NCBI GenBank assembly: GCA_022316685.1
Contig: JAKJHU010000668.1
Span: 1 to 64,000 of the forward strand
From: Progne subis subis
Taxonomy: Eukaryota > Chordata > Aves > Passeriformes > Hirundinidae
Reading direction: 5' to 3'
DNA: 64,000 nt
This document shows, piece by piece, positions 26,346 to 41,963 of the stretch. Under the pieces are notes generated by a model. It searched no databases and had not been told where the DNA came from. It saw nothing but the letters and a program-made list of their open reading frames with translations. Every line of letters begins with the position of its first letter. The first letter of the stretch is position 1. The translations under genes and the position numbers were made by a program.

Positions 26346-29300
26346 CACTGGGGCACGTTAAGGAGGGACTAGGGGCACTGGGATGGGACTGGGAAGGTGA
26401 AATCACTGACCACACCTGGGGATACCCCGATCCTCCTCATCCTCACTGACCACCTCCGGGCTGTGATTTCTTAACTTCCCAAAGGCTCTTTAGATCTCAT
26501 CCTGACCATCAGCATTAGGATTTATTTTATTTGCAAGGACGCTCAGTAATCAGGAGCCCTGCTCTTGAAGCAGTCAAGGCCCTTTTGGCGCTATTTGGAC
26601 ATTAGAAGTGTCATGGCAGCTATCAGGAGCTAGCGGCTTTTATCCGAGGGACACTGCAGGGTGACGCGCAGCAGGCAGTGTGTTTGGACACGCAAACACT
26701 GCACCTTTCAGACTGAGCCATCCCTTCACCTGAGCCCATTTTCTAGGCTCTTACAGACTTCTACCTGCTCTGCAGGCAAAGCTTAAAATATTCTTAAGAT
26801 GGTGGCCTCAGAAATAACATTCAGGCCTTGCCAAGCAGAGTCCTCTCTCACAATTTCACTTCAATTTTTGGATCAAACCTGGTTTGCTGGACAGGGCAGT
26901 TTCGTGTTCCCACCATATGACTAGTCCAGATCTTCAGAGGAGGAATATCCTGAGTCTACTCTTCCACTGGTTTTGCAGGGATCTATTTTATCCACACCAC
27001 AGGGTTGCCTGAACCAGGAGTATGAGCAGGTCAATTAAATGACCTCCTAGAAGCGACAGAAGGGGAAAGGAGAAGACCATCCCTCCTCTGCCTTTCTATA
27101 CACACAAAAATATATATTTTTGTACTTAAACCAGTGCAGGGGTGTGGGAAGCAATTCTTTTCCTGCTAATACAGTTCAGAAGAAAACTTATTACTTTGTG
27201 CAAGCAAGGAGGAAGCAGGGGAGGGTTTGTGACTCAGCACTGGGCCTGAGTCAGATCACTTCTGGGAACCACTCTGAAATGGTAGAGTTGATGCACCATC
27301 CCCAGCCATGAGCAAGACCTACCCACAAATCACATTTATTTCTGACAATACACCAAGAGACTGCCACTACAGCTCTATTTCCAAAGCACGAGCAATATAA
27401 GCAGTAATATTCCCCAAAGTGGATGTTTATCACTTAATAAATGTAGACATTGTCTAAGAAAATTGAAAAAATATTAAATATTCATAAATATGAAAGGGTT
27501 TATAGCAATTTCAAAGGAAGCCTGAAAAACAACAGACAGTTTTAGCACAAAAAGGTCCATAGTCATGGGAAGATATCTTAGATAAGTACATCTATAATGA
27601 TTTGTGAGAAAAAACATTGAAGACTTTCTTCACCAGTGCTGCAAAGGGAAATCATATCACACAGTTCATTTAAGGACAGCTGTGCAATAGCAATTTGGGG
27701 AGGTAGTCTTCTTCTGTCTTGCTGGATTCTCAAAATATTAGTGGCAAATTTCTAGATAAAGTAATTCTGTGGGTGTAGCCCAGCATTCTTGGGGCTGCAG
27801 ATGTAATTTCTATTTCAAGAATAATAGGGAAGGTCTCGGAATAGTAAGGAAAGACACAACACAGGACAGAAAAGTTGATGTGAAAAGAAATAGGAAAGAA
27901 AGTTTTCAAGCTGCAGGGTGACTACTTTGGAGTAGACAATGCTATTTAAACATATACAACCACTCAATTCAAAACCATGTGCTGTAAAAAAAATAGAAAA
28001 AAGGAAGTTTTGGCATCTGCTCACGATGCTCTCATTCTAGCGTTTTCAAACCACGTCTTCATTGACTTCTTAAACCAAAACAGTCACACGCAGGGGGATT
28101 CATACAAATGGGCATGTGGATGAAACACAATTGTTCTGTGTTTGCCAAGTCTTGCAATACCGCCCTTGCCTCATCCTTTGAGGGGACAAAGGATCAGCAG
28201 AACAAAACCAAAAGCCACAACAAAACCCAGCTCTTTTTCTGGATCCTTTTCTCTTGGGAAGCAGTTCAGCTTAGCATCCTCTGCCTGCCAGAGTGACCTA
28301 ACTTAGGCAGACAATAGAGCTCTTCCTGAGCAAGCCCCAGCTTGAGGAGGATGCTTGGATAAATGTACACATGGCTTGGAAGAGACCTCTACTACCACTC
28401 ACAGAAGCATCCCTCTCTCCTCTTCCTGGGGGGCTTTGACTTTTTTTAGTAGCCTTTTGTTCAAAGTGGGTGTCCAATTTCTTATAAAGATGCTTGATGA
28501 TTAACAAGACTTTCTTCACCTTTCCAGTTCCAACAAATGAGGTAGCTCCTGCAAGTTCAGGTGAGGATGAGATGCAGGCAAGATCTTCAGACTTTAAATG
28601 TAAAAAAATCAACCTCAAAAATGGTGTGTTGTCCCTCCCATGAAGCTATCTGAATATAGAGGAAAAGCATGGAGAGAAAAGCAGTAACTAAGTGCCTACA
28701 GAAAATTCCACATTACAGAAAAAAAACGCCATCTTGAACAAAAGCAAAATGAAGTTTAGCAAGCAAACTGCAAAGCTGTTTCGAACAAAGACCAGAGTGT
28801 GCTGCCAAGCAGCCTTACACATAACGAGGAGGTTGAGGTCAAGTACTCTGTGCCAAACAGAGACTTCTAAAGATGGATTAAAGTTAAGGCAGGTAAAGGA
28901 CATTCAGGATCCCTGGCAGCTCCTAGGCCAGCAAGGATCACCTGTCATTATTTCCCAGGAAACAGCCTTGATTTTCTGCTGACAGGATGATCATGGACTG
29001 AGAAAACCATTCATGGGGTCACTGTAAAGGTTTTATCTATTCTTAACCACTGTGAAGGATCAAAGATATGAAGAATTTTTCTTGGCTCCTCTTCCTACAG
29101 GGCCATCCAAACCCAGAGACAGTCTGGCCCAAAGACTGCCCCCGTTCTCAGTGAAATGACCAATCACATTTCTATTTTTTAAATTACTTCATGTACAAGC
29201 ACAGCTGTGACAGAGAACAATATTTACAGGGGGAAATTTTGATTTAGTCCTGTGCTACTGGATTCAATCAGAAAATTTGTGTAGGTAGGAATATGTCAAC

Positions 29301-31720
29301 ATGCAGTCTGGTCAGGTGAACATAAAAAAAACCCCAAGCCAATAGTTAAACAACTTCTGAACTGAGATAATGATGGAAAAACCTCGTTTCAGGTTGTCCA
29401 ATGTTGTTTTATGCAACCCTGAAAAATGAATACACATGTCCTAAGGAAACAGTTTTGCAAACAAGGAACTTTGAAAACCTGGAAGAGTTAAAGCCTCATG
29501 GTAGCAGAAATGGGCTCAAAGCAATTGGGTCTCAATCATTTGAGTGGAAGATTAATGACTTTTGGGTTGCAAGCACTGTTATAAAACTGTTAATTTTTTT
29601 TAAAGTTTATTGACAGAATTCCTCAGGTAAGTGGACATCAGTCTCCTTTCTGTATTTTAAATAATAAAGAGTATTTTATTTGTTTCATGTCCTTCTCCAG
29701 ATACTCTAACTCATCACTTGTGAACAGGTTTAGAAAAGGCAAAAGCTTAAAAAATAACAAATGTTAACAGGGATTCTGTAAATGCAGAAATCCAGCCAGG
29801 GGTAATAAGATTACAGTTCTGTAGTATGTAAAGAAAAATATATAGATGAAAGAAATTGATCTTCATGGAGGTTAAACTCTCCAGCAAATAACAAGTGGGT
29901 TACCATGAGCTACACAAAGTTTGAACTTCTTATGATAGAAAAATTGCAACAAAATATTGGAAAAAGTCTAAAACTTTGTCTTCAGATGACTGTGTAGAAG
30001 CACAGCATTGTATATGGCAAATAATAGGTTATATAGCCCTGGAGAGGAAAATTCACCCAGCCTCTCAACTTGGTATTGTGATTAATGAAAACTGGAGAGA
30101 GACACCGTGACATTTTCAAACCACTGTTATGGAGGGTTTCTAGGAGAATTCCGAGAATCTAACAAGAGAAAGCTACCTGATCAGGTAATTAAAGAACTGA
30201 TGTAAACCCCACAGTGTGTGATCATTGCTGTGTTACTGTCTTGATGCACGTGTGGGATTTGTTTTCTCTTCCTAAACAACTGGGAGAAAAAAAAAAAAGA
30301 AAAAAAAAAAAGTCATGGCCGGACAAATCTGAGCAACTCTGACTCTTGGTTTTAAGAACAAAGAGTGGATTTAGGCACTTATGAACTCAGTGATTGATCA
30401 GTCCCATATCAGAATACCTAAAACTCTAGCTTTCTTTCTTTTTCTACATTAGTAAGAGTGTTGCTTTTGATTTTTATAAACCTGATTAGACTTAAAACTC
30501 AGCTTGCATGCATCAGATAATAAAATGCTTCAGGGGAAAGAAAAAATGCTTTCTGACATAATAAGCAAAATGTCCTTTAGCTCACTAGGCAGCCCCAGTA
30601 TGTTTGGACAGAAAAATTAATGGTTGCTGTTTTCACAAAGTTGTATTTTTCAGAAGAAAGAGTGGTTCTTTATTGGTATTTACTTTCTTTGCAACTCTCT
30701 TTACAACTTGCACAGTTCAAAGGCTTTTCTGTACAGACTGTGTGTGTGTTGCTAGAACGCAATGGAATTAAACATTTATTTCTTTTTAATTTGTTTTTTT
30801 CATATAATAAAACTGTTAAGGAGGAATCATAAGGCTCTCCTGCAGCAATCTGAACAGCTAAATAAAATTCCTAACAGATACAGAAATATATAAATATAAA
30901 TCTGAGAGGAATTTTTACTTCCTCCAAAGCAAAGTTTTAAAGTGAAATAATCTCAGCACTGGAATATGAAAAGCAAAAGGTGGGCTAAAGGCTGAGTTTA
31001 AGTTTTCAGCTATATTGTGAGAGGAAAGGTGAGACAACGCTAAATTCTTTCTTTGGTTACTGTTTATATTAAAAACCAGAACTGTTAGATTTAGAACATT
31101 TGTAAAGCCTGTGTGTATTCATACCTGGATGTATTGGTTTGACTTCTGACCAAGACATCAAACCTCATTAAAAGGAACTTTATCCTTTGGTACTTTTCAG
31201 TACAAATAAAAAAAACCAATTACAGCAACAACCTACAAGAAAATGCCAATTGCAGAAATGTCTTGAACAACTTATCACAGGAAAAAACCAAAACACAACC
31301 AATAACCAAACTAAAAAAAAAAAGAGAGAAATGTCAGACAGGCTGCTAGCTTAATGTGTGAACAGTAATGTGTCAGCAATAATAGAAAATAACCACCCCC
31401 AACAGATTATACTTCTAAGATGTACAGCATTTGGTATGCCCCAGTTCTCATAACACTGCCTTAGCCCTCTGCAAGGGTGTGTGGTTGAAAGATGAGATGC
31501 TTGAAGAAAGTTTAGAGAGGATGCTTTGTAATCCTGTAAAGAAATTGAATTTCTATAGCCATTTCCACTGCTAAAGGAAACAACATTTAGTAAGGGCCTA
31601 TGGAACCAAGTGACAAAAATAGAATTTTTATAATTTCTTCCATTTCTTTTATCCTGTGAGCTACATTCTGTCAAAAATGCTTCTGATGTAAAACTGTTGA
31701 GCAGCTTTAGCAATACAGAA

Positions 31721-31750
31721 ATAATAATAATAATAAAAAAAAATATTTTT
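31721..31750 (+). repeat. (AAT)n microsatellite with poly(A)
   Basis: Short AAT repeats run into an A-run and then ATATTTTTT. This is ordinary simple sequence. Confidence 0.9.
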
Positions 31751-32323
31751 TGCAGAGGGTTAGCAGATGTTTTCTGAATTGTGATTGATGCGGCAGGGCA
31801 AACCAGCAGAAGATAATCTAAAACTGAAAAAATAAGAGGCACAGCTACTCAAACAACTCATAAAAAATAGTTGCAACAGAGGGCAAAACACATATGGGAT
31901 AGGTTATTGTTACATGTGTTAAACAGGAATTGGATTTGCTTCTGGAAAAAAGGGAGATTAAGAAAGATGTCTGACCTCCTTCCTTCCCTTTTCCCTGGCA
32001 CAAGGAAAACTTAGACAAAATGTTAAGAGACTGGGCAGGTTAGGTGGGCTGTCATTTCCATACTTCCCCATGACCAGAACAGCAAATTATTTGTTCCATC
32101 AGTGAGCATCTTAAGCACTGAAAAGTTTATTAGTTGTTCATACCGGCCAACATGCCTGTGCTCTCATCTAGCAGAGTAATAGCAAGTTGACAGAACTGAG
32201 AAGGCAGCACCTAATTTCAGAGAAATCTACATTAAAGAGAAGAGGGAGGCTCTGCCACAGATTTCTGTAGACATTTAAACTTAAAAATACTATTTCCTCA
32301 TTTTTGCCTGTACTTAATTCATG

Positions 32324-32506
32324 CTTTTTTTTGTTGTTGTTGTGGGGTTTTTTGTTGTTGTTGTTGCTGTTGTTTTGTTTTGGTTTTTTTGGGGGGGGTG
32401 GTTTTTTGGGGGTTTTTTTGTGTTTTTCGGGTTTTTTTGTTTGGTTGGTTTTGGGGTTTGTTTGTTTTGTTTGTTTTGTTTTTTGTTTTGGTGGGTTTTT
32501 TTTCCT
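32324..32506 (+). repeat. G/T-rich low-complexity tract
   Basis: About 180 bp almost entirely of G and T on the plus strand: TTG/TTTG units, then T-runs separated by G4-G8 runs. The gene's own transcript (minus strand) would be A/C-rich here. Open frames over it encode only Phe/Gly/Val/Leu low-complexity peptide and are not genes. Confidence 0.95.
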
Positions 32507-35500
32507 TACTCTAGTGCTTGTACACGATGCAATGTTATTGTAAATTCAGATCATCACTGAAAAAAAAATATTGGCAGGCTTAAAATGTATTTGGTGGTTG
32601 AGAGCACTATCTGACTGGTCTGCTGCACTGTGATTTGTTGATAGTTTGATAATGTTTTGTGAAAATCACAGCAAGGACCACAGGAATCCAACAAGGCTTT
32701 TAAAGGTTTGGACAGACAGAAGTGACTCAAATAATGCCTGAGTTGTGGAACATCCATCTTTGTCCTGAGCAAAACCTATGAACTCCCCTGTGTCCCACTT
32801 CTGAGTTGACTGCTACCCAGTGTGTGTGCCTTGGGACAGGATGAGAAAGAGAATGTTAAAAAGTCCCATCAGGGCAGCAACACATCAACAGACACACAGT
32901 TATTCTAGAGAAAATCAACAAAGGACTTCAAATCACTGCTTACAAGATCTTAAATTAACAAGCAATGCAAAATTCAGCCAACTGAAATCAAAGTATGCAA
33001 TGACATTTGTTGCAGGCTTGGGATGACACCAGATGCAATAGAGGTGTCATCTGGGAGAGAAGGTAAGGAAAATCCCAAGCAGATCATGCCCTTACTACTT
33101 TGATGTGGAACAGCCACATCTTCCCTCCCCGGCGTGGTGACAGCAGCAGCCAGAACTGCAAGTGGGCAACTGGGAGCCCAACGTGTTCCTGCTGGTACCA
33201 GTCATCTAGAGCCTGTACAGACACAATGCAAACTGTTCTGAGGAGACAGCAGATGGCATTCTTCGATTTTTAGATGCTTCAAAACAAGCATCTTGCTGCC
33301 ATGGGCTCCCTTTCAGACCTGTGCCCTACACCCAGCCTGAATGAGAACTCTGGGCATTACCTGAAGAATGAAAAAAATGGTACTAGAAATGTCTGATCCA
33401 TCCAGAGCCCTTCTGGAAATTCTCTCACTAAGCCAAGAGAGATTTTTCTACAATCTCCCTATCTGCTCTTTGATGTCAGCATGGGGTTATTGTATTTATT
33501 ACAGTTTCCTTCATTTGGAAGGGGCTGCCTACACCCTGATGTGGTCCCATAGTATGATATTGGGATTTTTCTGTTGTGAGGACACGCTGAATAATCATGC
33601 CAACCTGCACAGTAACTGGTAGGATGAAGGCTGAGGCAGTTATTTGGTACATTTGTAGCCAGTGTTATTTTTAAGAGAGCCACATAGACAAGAACAAATA
33701 AATATTTCCCTGTTTTCATTTGCATTCCTTAAATATGAGAGAAATCTTTTTGAGAGCAGCAGCAACGTGCCTCTCTGAGTAATCTTCCTTAGCAAGATAA
33801 ACCCCTCTTTGCTACTGCTACGCAGAGTTAACTTCTTCTGCCATAAATAACATCATTCAGCAGGATGTACCTCTCAGGGAAGCATGCTTTAGGTCCTGAT
33901 TGTGTAATCCCCACTCACAGGAATGATCCTTATCTAAGGGAGATGCTACGCTGGAATCAAATTACTCCCTCGAGTAAGGGTGACCTAAGTAAATAAAGGA
34001 CTAGCAAGCATGTGTAGAGATTGCAGTTAACTACGAAGAAACAAGCCTAATGAGGACATTTAGTTCAGACTGTTCTATCCTTCCTAATCCACTCCCTCCC
34101 CATTCGTAATGAAAGCAAACAAACTGGCCACTTGAGATTAAAAACAGCGAGGCAAGGACATGGGAAAGGTGGTGCAGCTTGTCCTCTCAGGGTGCTGAAT
34201 GTGCTGGAGAGATGGCACAGAGGGTTGACGAGTTTTGTACGGGAATGAAAGAGAACATCAGGGATCTGCCTGAGAGCACGTTTGCTGCAGCTTCTGGACC
34301 TCAAGAGAAAAGGAAGGAACTGGGCTTGGCAAAAACTTACATTAATGAATGTAACAACAGCAAAATTTAGGGCAGAACTAATATTTGGAAGCCAAAATTT
34401 GCCTAAAAGTATATGAAGTAATTCCCTGTGTTGTCAAGCACCTTCATCTCCTAGGTTTGGTGGCAGTAAACTGCCAAGTATAGCGTTTCCTCCTTATACA
34501 GCCTACTGCATCCTTTATTTCCTCCACACAGACCTTTTACACTGGGGGGAGCTCTGACCAGGCCACTTCTCCTGTCTCCTCCCACTGAAGGGCAGCCACA
34601 ATCCTCCTCTGGTGCGCAGGTCATGGCATAATAACCTCAGGAGGGCAAACTGGAGTCCCTTGCTCCACCAGAGACAGCGAATAAATGCAAATCACATGCA
34701 GAACACACCTGTCAACTCTACTTTGCTAGAAGCCCATCCATTTTAAAAGAAAGTGGACTTCCTTACTGCCAGTTAGCATTTTCCTTAAGACTTAATGCCT
34801 GCTATTCAACATACAGAAACAGTCAATGGCTCAACATTTCTTTGCCATATTTCAAAAACACATGGCTGTCAAGAGAGATGTCATTTTGGATTCCTTGAAT
34901 TCTCTGTGTTTATTACCTCAATTACATTATTTCCTCAACTCTATGACATAGCATTAATTTCCTTTCACAGAACAGAAAATAATGAGAAATTGCAGTTGAA
35001 AAGTTTGATAGGGCACTGGGAAAAAAAAAAACAAAAAAAAAAAAACCCCACCAAACAAATCCCACATACCGACCAGATGATTGCACTGAACATGCTTTGT
35101 TCCAATGGCTGCAAAATGGAATCATTGCAATGGGTTGGGCTGTGCTGCCTCAGTGGCTGGGAAGGAGGAGGGCAATCCCAGACCACATAGTTGGGTGCCT
35201 GGGATGGACTAGGGTGAATGTCACCAGTGCACATCGAGATACAGACAGACAGAGAGTGACAACACCCAGGGCTGCTCTAGGTCCTGTCCTCACCCTCCAG
35301 CAGAGTGGCTTGGGGCAAACCCGAGCTGGAATCACGCTGCTGATGAGAATAGTGCATTTTCCCTGGGAAAGAACATTTGAGGGTAGTTAAACATCACCAT
35401 CTTGATCTCCCTGCTTTACACAGTCCAGGCAGAGTGGGAGGGTCCAGAGGCAGAGTGCCTGCTGCAGGAACTGGGCTCTCTGCATGGCACTTGATCCTTC

Positions 35501-38500
35501 CTTACTGGCCCAACCTTCTAAAAACACCAAGAAGAGGGGCTCCGAGGAAGTTCCAACCACAACCAAGTTCAATTTAGCTTCTAGAATAATTCAGGTGTAC
35601 AAAGATTACACGAGAGAGAAAATGTTGCATCTGTTCCCCCCTGGTTAAGTACGCTACCTCTAAATCAGGTGCAGTGGAAGACAAAGTCTCTGCTATAGTA
35701 TCAGATTTTAGCTCACAGCATTAAGAGCTTTTCTTATGGGCAACAAGCATCAAACATTTTACTATTGAATAGCAAATTCCAAGTCCTGGAATCAAAGATG
35801 AGATAGAGCAGTTGCTTAGTCTTACATTTGAAGGGTGACCATGGTGGTTCTGATGTTTCTGCTCTCTCAAGTCTGTAAGTAACTCAGTATTTTGCTAGAA
35901 ATGTCCTCACATAGTTTTCTTTCAGGGGGAGGTATCACTGAATTATGAGCCCACACAGACAGAATTCCCCTGTGACTTCAATTTATTAGATTAGAAAATA
36001 TCCCTTGAAAAGGGGGAGAAAAAACATTGCCAGTCTTAGTGTTAAGAACAGTCATTATTGGAAAATACAGACTGTAAGCTCAATATCTTGTAAGTATTTG
36101 AAAGCTTTTGCTCTCACTTCTCCATAAAAATCTGACTGCAATTTAGCACACATAATGTATTTAGGCAGTCCCACACACAAAAACACCTAGACAGGAAAAA
36201 ATCCAGTCCTATCACACCTGTGATTTCCTTGCCTCATCTACACACAAAAATAATGCAAATTAATAAAGACAACTGGGTGACTTTGCCAATCCAGCACCTC
36301 TCAAATGAGCAAAACCTTTCCTCATGCATTGCCCACCCCATGGAGCCCTCAGGGTGTATTTTACTTCTCATCTTCATCGCTGTACGTGGTGAATGTGGCA
36401 TCAGATGCATAGACCTGGATGGCCCAGATCTATCAGGACATTGCAAGGAAAGGCAGGATACTTTCCTTCCTGTTATAAAGTTCAAAATGGGTGAACCATT
36501 TTGATTAATGCCTGAGAGTTTGGGGTAAGGACAGAAGATGACTCTGGCAATGAGAAAACACTGCAATAAATATGGGGTAGAGAAGACTGCTGAGACTGAG
36601 AAAGCATTATATATTTTAATAGAGCATTTCAGGGCAGATTACTAATTGGAATGAAAAATGTCTAAATTTTTCATCCACCTTGTCCGAAGGCGCTCAATTT
36701 TCTCATAAACTCAGAGTAATCGTGGACTTCGACATATAAGCATAATTTTGAAAAAGTATGTGTTCTAGTTAATTATTTAAATACACATCAAGGTAGTCAT
36801 CTCCAGGCATTCGCACATGAAAATCCTGGCCTTATTTAATTTTAACTCCCAAACGTGCTCTGCCAGCGACATGCTGCTGTGTCACCAACAGAAGGACATT
36901 GCATTGTCACGGGGAGGGTTTGGCTTAGGCCCTTCTGCTCACGCCTTCTCTGCTGCATCTCCAGCAGACCATGTAAGTACTGGTGCTAGAGAGGTACCTA
37001 CACTGCCTTTGAGTCACTCCTCTGCTACAAGACTCCAGTGAAGCTTGAACACATCACAGACTTGGCTTCCTGTGGCTTTAAAATTTAAAAAATAAAAAAA
37101 ATAAATAAAAGAGGCAAGATTTTGGTTCAATGGAGCAGTCAGGTTTCCTCTCTAGCTTCATTTGGAGTAGCAGGGTCTTCTGCCCACATAAATCTGTGTT
37201 GCCAGCAGAGGATCCCTTTCAAAACACAAACATGGAGTACAGCAGCTACTCAAATCATATGACTTCCAAATCGTCTAGAAGAACTTATCAATTGAGTCTG
37301 GCAAATATCAGATAGACAATAAGCAGTGGCAAAAATGCAGTTACATTAAGATGAATACCACCTAAAGAGAATGAACAGAATGTACGAGGTGGTATAATTG
37401 AGCAGCACGAATAAAGGTGGTAGAAACTGAATTAATAAGTTAAAAGGGCATGAGCTAGCATGCGTAGGAGTAACTCATTGCCCTTTCCAATAGTCAGGAG
37501 TGATTTTCTTTTTTAATTGGATCATGTTTCTTCATTGCCCAATTGGATGCTTCTTCTTGCCCTCCTGAAGTACAAAATGTTTAAAACAAGTTCTAAAATA
37601 TGTAATAGCATAAAACCGAGAGAGAAGGGTAATCAACAGAAAACTCTCAGCACCAAACGGCTGACTCGGTTCTGTCCCTAGAAAGCTTTACAATGCTTTA
37701 CACTCCTGCCAAAGGAGATACTGGGTAAGTTTCCAAAACACTAAAGTGATTAAGTTTTGGTAGACATGCTGATTTTGCACTTGTCTACTTATGTCCATCA
37801 AGGGAATTGTTTTCCCTCTCCCTCCTTTCTCAAGCCATTACATTGATCTTAATGCCACACACTTAGACTAAAGCTTCTAAATCTCTAAAGCACATGTGAA
37901 GTTTTCCTTATGAGGAGACTGCTTTGGCACTGCAGCAGCAAAGTCCTTTCAGTGACCAAAACGAAGTGTGCATATGACAGCAACAGAATAGTTGAACAGT
38001 GAAATCTGGCCTGTGTATCAATGATATCAAGTGCTTAGATCTCATTCTCAAAAGTGGCTTCACTACAATGAAATCTAAATCATCCATGTGCTGTGCAAAA
38101 TAATCACCATTCATCTACACTTTAATTCCAGGCTAGAAGGGCTGAGTGTGGACCATTCTCCCAGAAGCAGTAGGACTTTAAAAACAGTGGTGGGGAAAAA
38201 AAGAGTTTGCTTAATCAGCTCAGAAACTCTATTTTGTACACAAAGCAACTGCCAGCTCTGGGATGAGAGCTGTGGGAAGTACCTAATCTACTGCTCTGCC
38301 ATACTCCTTACAGAGTCACCGTAAGAACTGTACCACTCACTCTAAAAAAAAATTTTCTGGAAAAGAACTCAAACTACTTAAAAAAAAAAATCCAATGCAC
38401 AAAAAAACCCTCAAGCCAAACCCAGTTGATCCCTATAAAATTTCTTAGAAATGTATAAATACTTAACACTATTTTTAAAATTTGTTCTGGGAACTGAAAG

Positions 38501-41343
38501 AATTTGAATTCAGTGCCTTTGAAGGCTTCTCCCATGATGGTACACTTGCTTTTTGTGACATGGGTAAAAAAGATGTCTGCCTTATCTTTTGAAAAAAACA
38601 CCTATTTTCTTCCTTGTGACAAGTGGTCTTGTGAATGTCCACATAATCACAAAGTATAAAAGTGTCATTTGTTCTCCTAAAGATTATGAAATATTGATGT
38701 GCCCACAACTGTCACACAGATGTTGTCTTCAGGCTTTGCTGAATTCATGATCTCAAACCCTTTTGATTGTAGGAGGCACTAAGGTAATTTGGGGGCCTTG
38801 GACACTTTGATCCTAACAAAGGTTGTCTAAGGTACCTTTTTACTTGTCTGCCTGTGGGTGAACCAGCTTTGTTTGCACTTGAACCACTCACTGCACTGGA
38901 CAGCCCCCCGTTTCTTGGTTGAGATGTTTACTGGCAAGAGACAGCCAAGTCCCAGGAATTAAGTATTCATGAGACTTGGGGAAAAGGGATTGTGAGCTCT
39001 TAACATCCTTCATCCATCTGTCTGAAGCTGCTGTATTGTCATGTTGACCTAAATGTCTAGCACTGGTAGCCAATAAGAGACATAAATAATTAGAAGACAC
39101 TTCTGGAAAGTGTTAAATCTTGAACATTTGTTTCCAGCTCTCAATCTGCAAAATGCAGAGACCAGTGATTTACTTCAGAGGGCAATTAATATATTTTTCC
39201 CCCACCTCAAATCAAACTTATGTGGAAACTCTATATGCTGAGACAAGCCTTTAAATGCACAAACTTGTACAAAACATGTCATTTTAAATTGGATTATTTC
39301 CTATGGATTGAGCCAGAGAGAAAAAAAAATCCACGTAAACTTCTTGTGACTCAGAAAAATTTATTCCACGCTGTAAGCCAATCTCTCCACCTCAGACAAA
39401 CTATTTCCCAAGCCCAATCATAATGAGTTTAAGATTTGCATGAAAAAATTCACCATGTGTTTCACAAATTTGTTTTATAAGAATCACTGTGCTTTATACA
39501 CTTTTTTCCCAAATAGTGGAAGTTAGATCTGGACCTCAAGCCAAGCAGCAGATGTTGGAATTTCCTTGCAGAAGGCGGCTGCCAGTGACCCAGAGGATGC
39601 CCTCTTACTAAAGAGATGCTGCTTCCATACAGTCAGTTAAGTGAGAAGGAATTGCAGCACATGTGCATTCATGTAATTTTAGGACAGATCTCTGCAGGTT
39701 TTTTCCTTACAGGGGAAATTCTGCATTTTGGAAGGGCAAGGAAGAAAAAATCATTTCTTCACAGACGGCAAAACACAGCAAGTGCAATGTTGGTAACTCA
39801 CCCACTGGTGTTTACGATGCCTCTGGGACAGCACTTGAATGGGACCTGAGACTTGACTGCTAAACCTCTGCACTAAACTTACATAAGAATGTAATCCTGT
39901 AATGTGCTATTTATGGTTAGCTTAGGCAATCTTATCTAAAGGGCCTCATGAGAAAAGTTACGCTCTAATACATATGGATGCGATAACATCTATTCTAGGC
40001 TAATCAACAGGCATTTGTAAAATTAAAAAATGCCCAGTCAAGATTGAGGCTGCATTAGCTGTGGATCTCAGTAGGCTTGTTAAAGCCGTGCTGGCTCCCA
40101 AGAAGCCTGGTTTAACAAATGTGTCCCTAGTCAGAACCAGAAAGATTAATAGAGGCTATCTGTCAGGTGAAGTTGATGGTTTGCTTGCTTCACGCTGCAC
40201 TAGCATTTTGCTGTCTAGATCAAGTGTTTGTTAGTCTGCACCAGGCTCCCTGGCTCAGTTCTGGTACAAATTAAACACTCCCTGATGAGAAAACTCACAA
40301 ATGGACCATTAGATAGTCTGTGTTGGGATTGTTATCACACGTGCACATGGATACAAACTGTGTCAGGCTTGGTTCCCTCAGCTTCCCCAAGTCCTCCAAG
40401 AGCACCGAGCACACAGCTAAGCTCAGTCTGTACCAGAGCAACTGACAGCGCAGAGTTTATGGCAACTCCACTCAAGGTTTTTGCATGACTAAGGTTGGAA
40501 GTACTTTAAGATACCAGTCTATTAAGATCCTCAAATAAAAAAAAACAAAGTGCTCCCTACAGCTCTTCTGGAGAAGATTAACTCCTTTTCTGCTCACTAC
40601 ATCTCACTTTGCTAAAATCACAGAAATCAATGACCGTTTCTAACCAGTTCTCTCTCCAGAAGGTAAACAGGTCCCATCCATAATAAACTCTCAAGCCAAA
40701 TGATACCATTTTCCCACATTGTCATGTCCAGATTCCACCTCCACAATGGAGCTACCAGACTTAGTTACTCATAACTTCAAAATAAACAAGAAAACGGATG
40801 AAAGACTATCAAAGACTTTCTCTGAGGCATTAAAAATAATTTAAGCAAATCAGACTAACAAAGAATGTGAGTGTGTCATTGCCCTGCATTCTGTTGCTTG
40901 TAAATTGTTCCCAGTTGTCTTGATCTGAACATCATATGCAAAGAAGAAAATGCAATTTTAATGAAAAAGTTCCTCTCCCTCCAAAATCAACACACATGAC
41001 CATACAGAAGTTCCATCAAACTCAAGAATTTATAATACCAAAACTTCACCATGATTTCATAATCATTTAAAGGATTTTATGCTTGAAATCACAAAAAATC
41101 CTGGACCTTCCCCTTTCATTATTTAAAAAGGTTGCACAATCAGACTGACGCACCATGAGACTTCCTTTTCAGCTCGGCTTTGGTCATCCTTTGATTAATA
41201 TCACATTTATCACAAATACATACATTTGGAAAAAAAGCCTTCCCCCACACACCAAAAAATAGCCTGTATCATGTCTTCAAACTTGTTACAAAACCCAGCC
41301 CAGCCCCACCACGGACACAGCTGAAAGGAAAATGATGGCATTA

Positions 41344-41538
<195 letters not shown>

Positions 41539-41923
41539 TCAACAGGAACAGAGATCATCACCGTCATATCACCCAAAGCATCTCACAGACCTGTGAAGGG
41601 TGTCACACCTCTCTCTCATATGACATTCACATATGGTGCAGGAGAGACAGACTCTTCCCATATGCAACAGCCTATTGCTGATGTCTACACCATTTGCCAA
41701 ACACTTTTTTCTGGAGCAGACATAAACATGACAGAAAAGCTCCTCCTTCGTGCTCCTCCATGGCTCCTCGCAGCCAGCTATGGGCTACCAACAATTTGCT
41801 GTCTTTGTTGACCAACAGTCCACCTTGGGGGAGAAAATCATCACCCTTAATGAAGCCAATCTTGAATTATCTGTCACCCGTTTTACAAAGAATTAAGATT
41901 CCCCAATGGCACTGCAGGTAGAA

Positions 41924-41963
41924 TTTGGTGTAAACCTGAGGACCCTTTGGTGTAAACCTGAGG
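41924..41963 (+). repeat. Short direct repeat (18 bp, period 22)
   Basis: TTTGGTGTAAACCTGAGG is present twice, at 41924-41941 and 41946-41963, separated by ACCC. This is a small local duplication in intron 4. Confidence 0.95.

Noticed and set aside
31351..31842. 163-codon minus-strand open frame
   Set aside because: No recognisable motif, AT-rich simple sequence inside it, no splice or promoter context; expected by chance in a 64-kb window. The 151-codon frame at 1032-1487 is rejected for the same reason.
32304..32560. Two Phe/Gly/Val-rich plus-strand open frames (like membrane peptides)
   Set aside because: Translation of the G/T low-complexity tract; the same holds for frames at 58618-58950 and 60094-60461.
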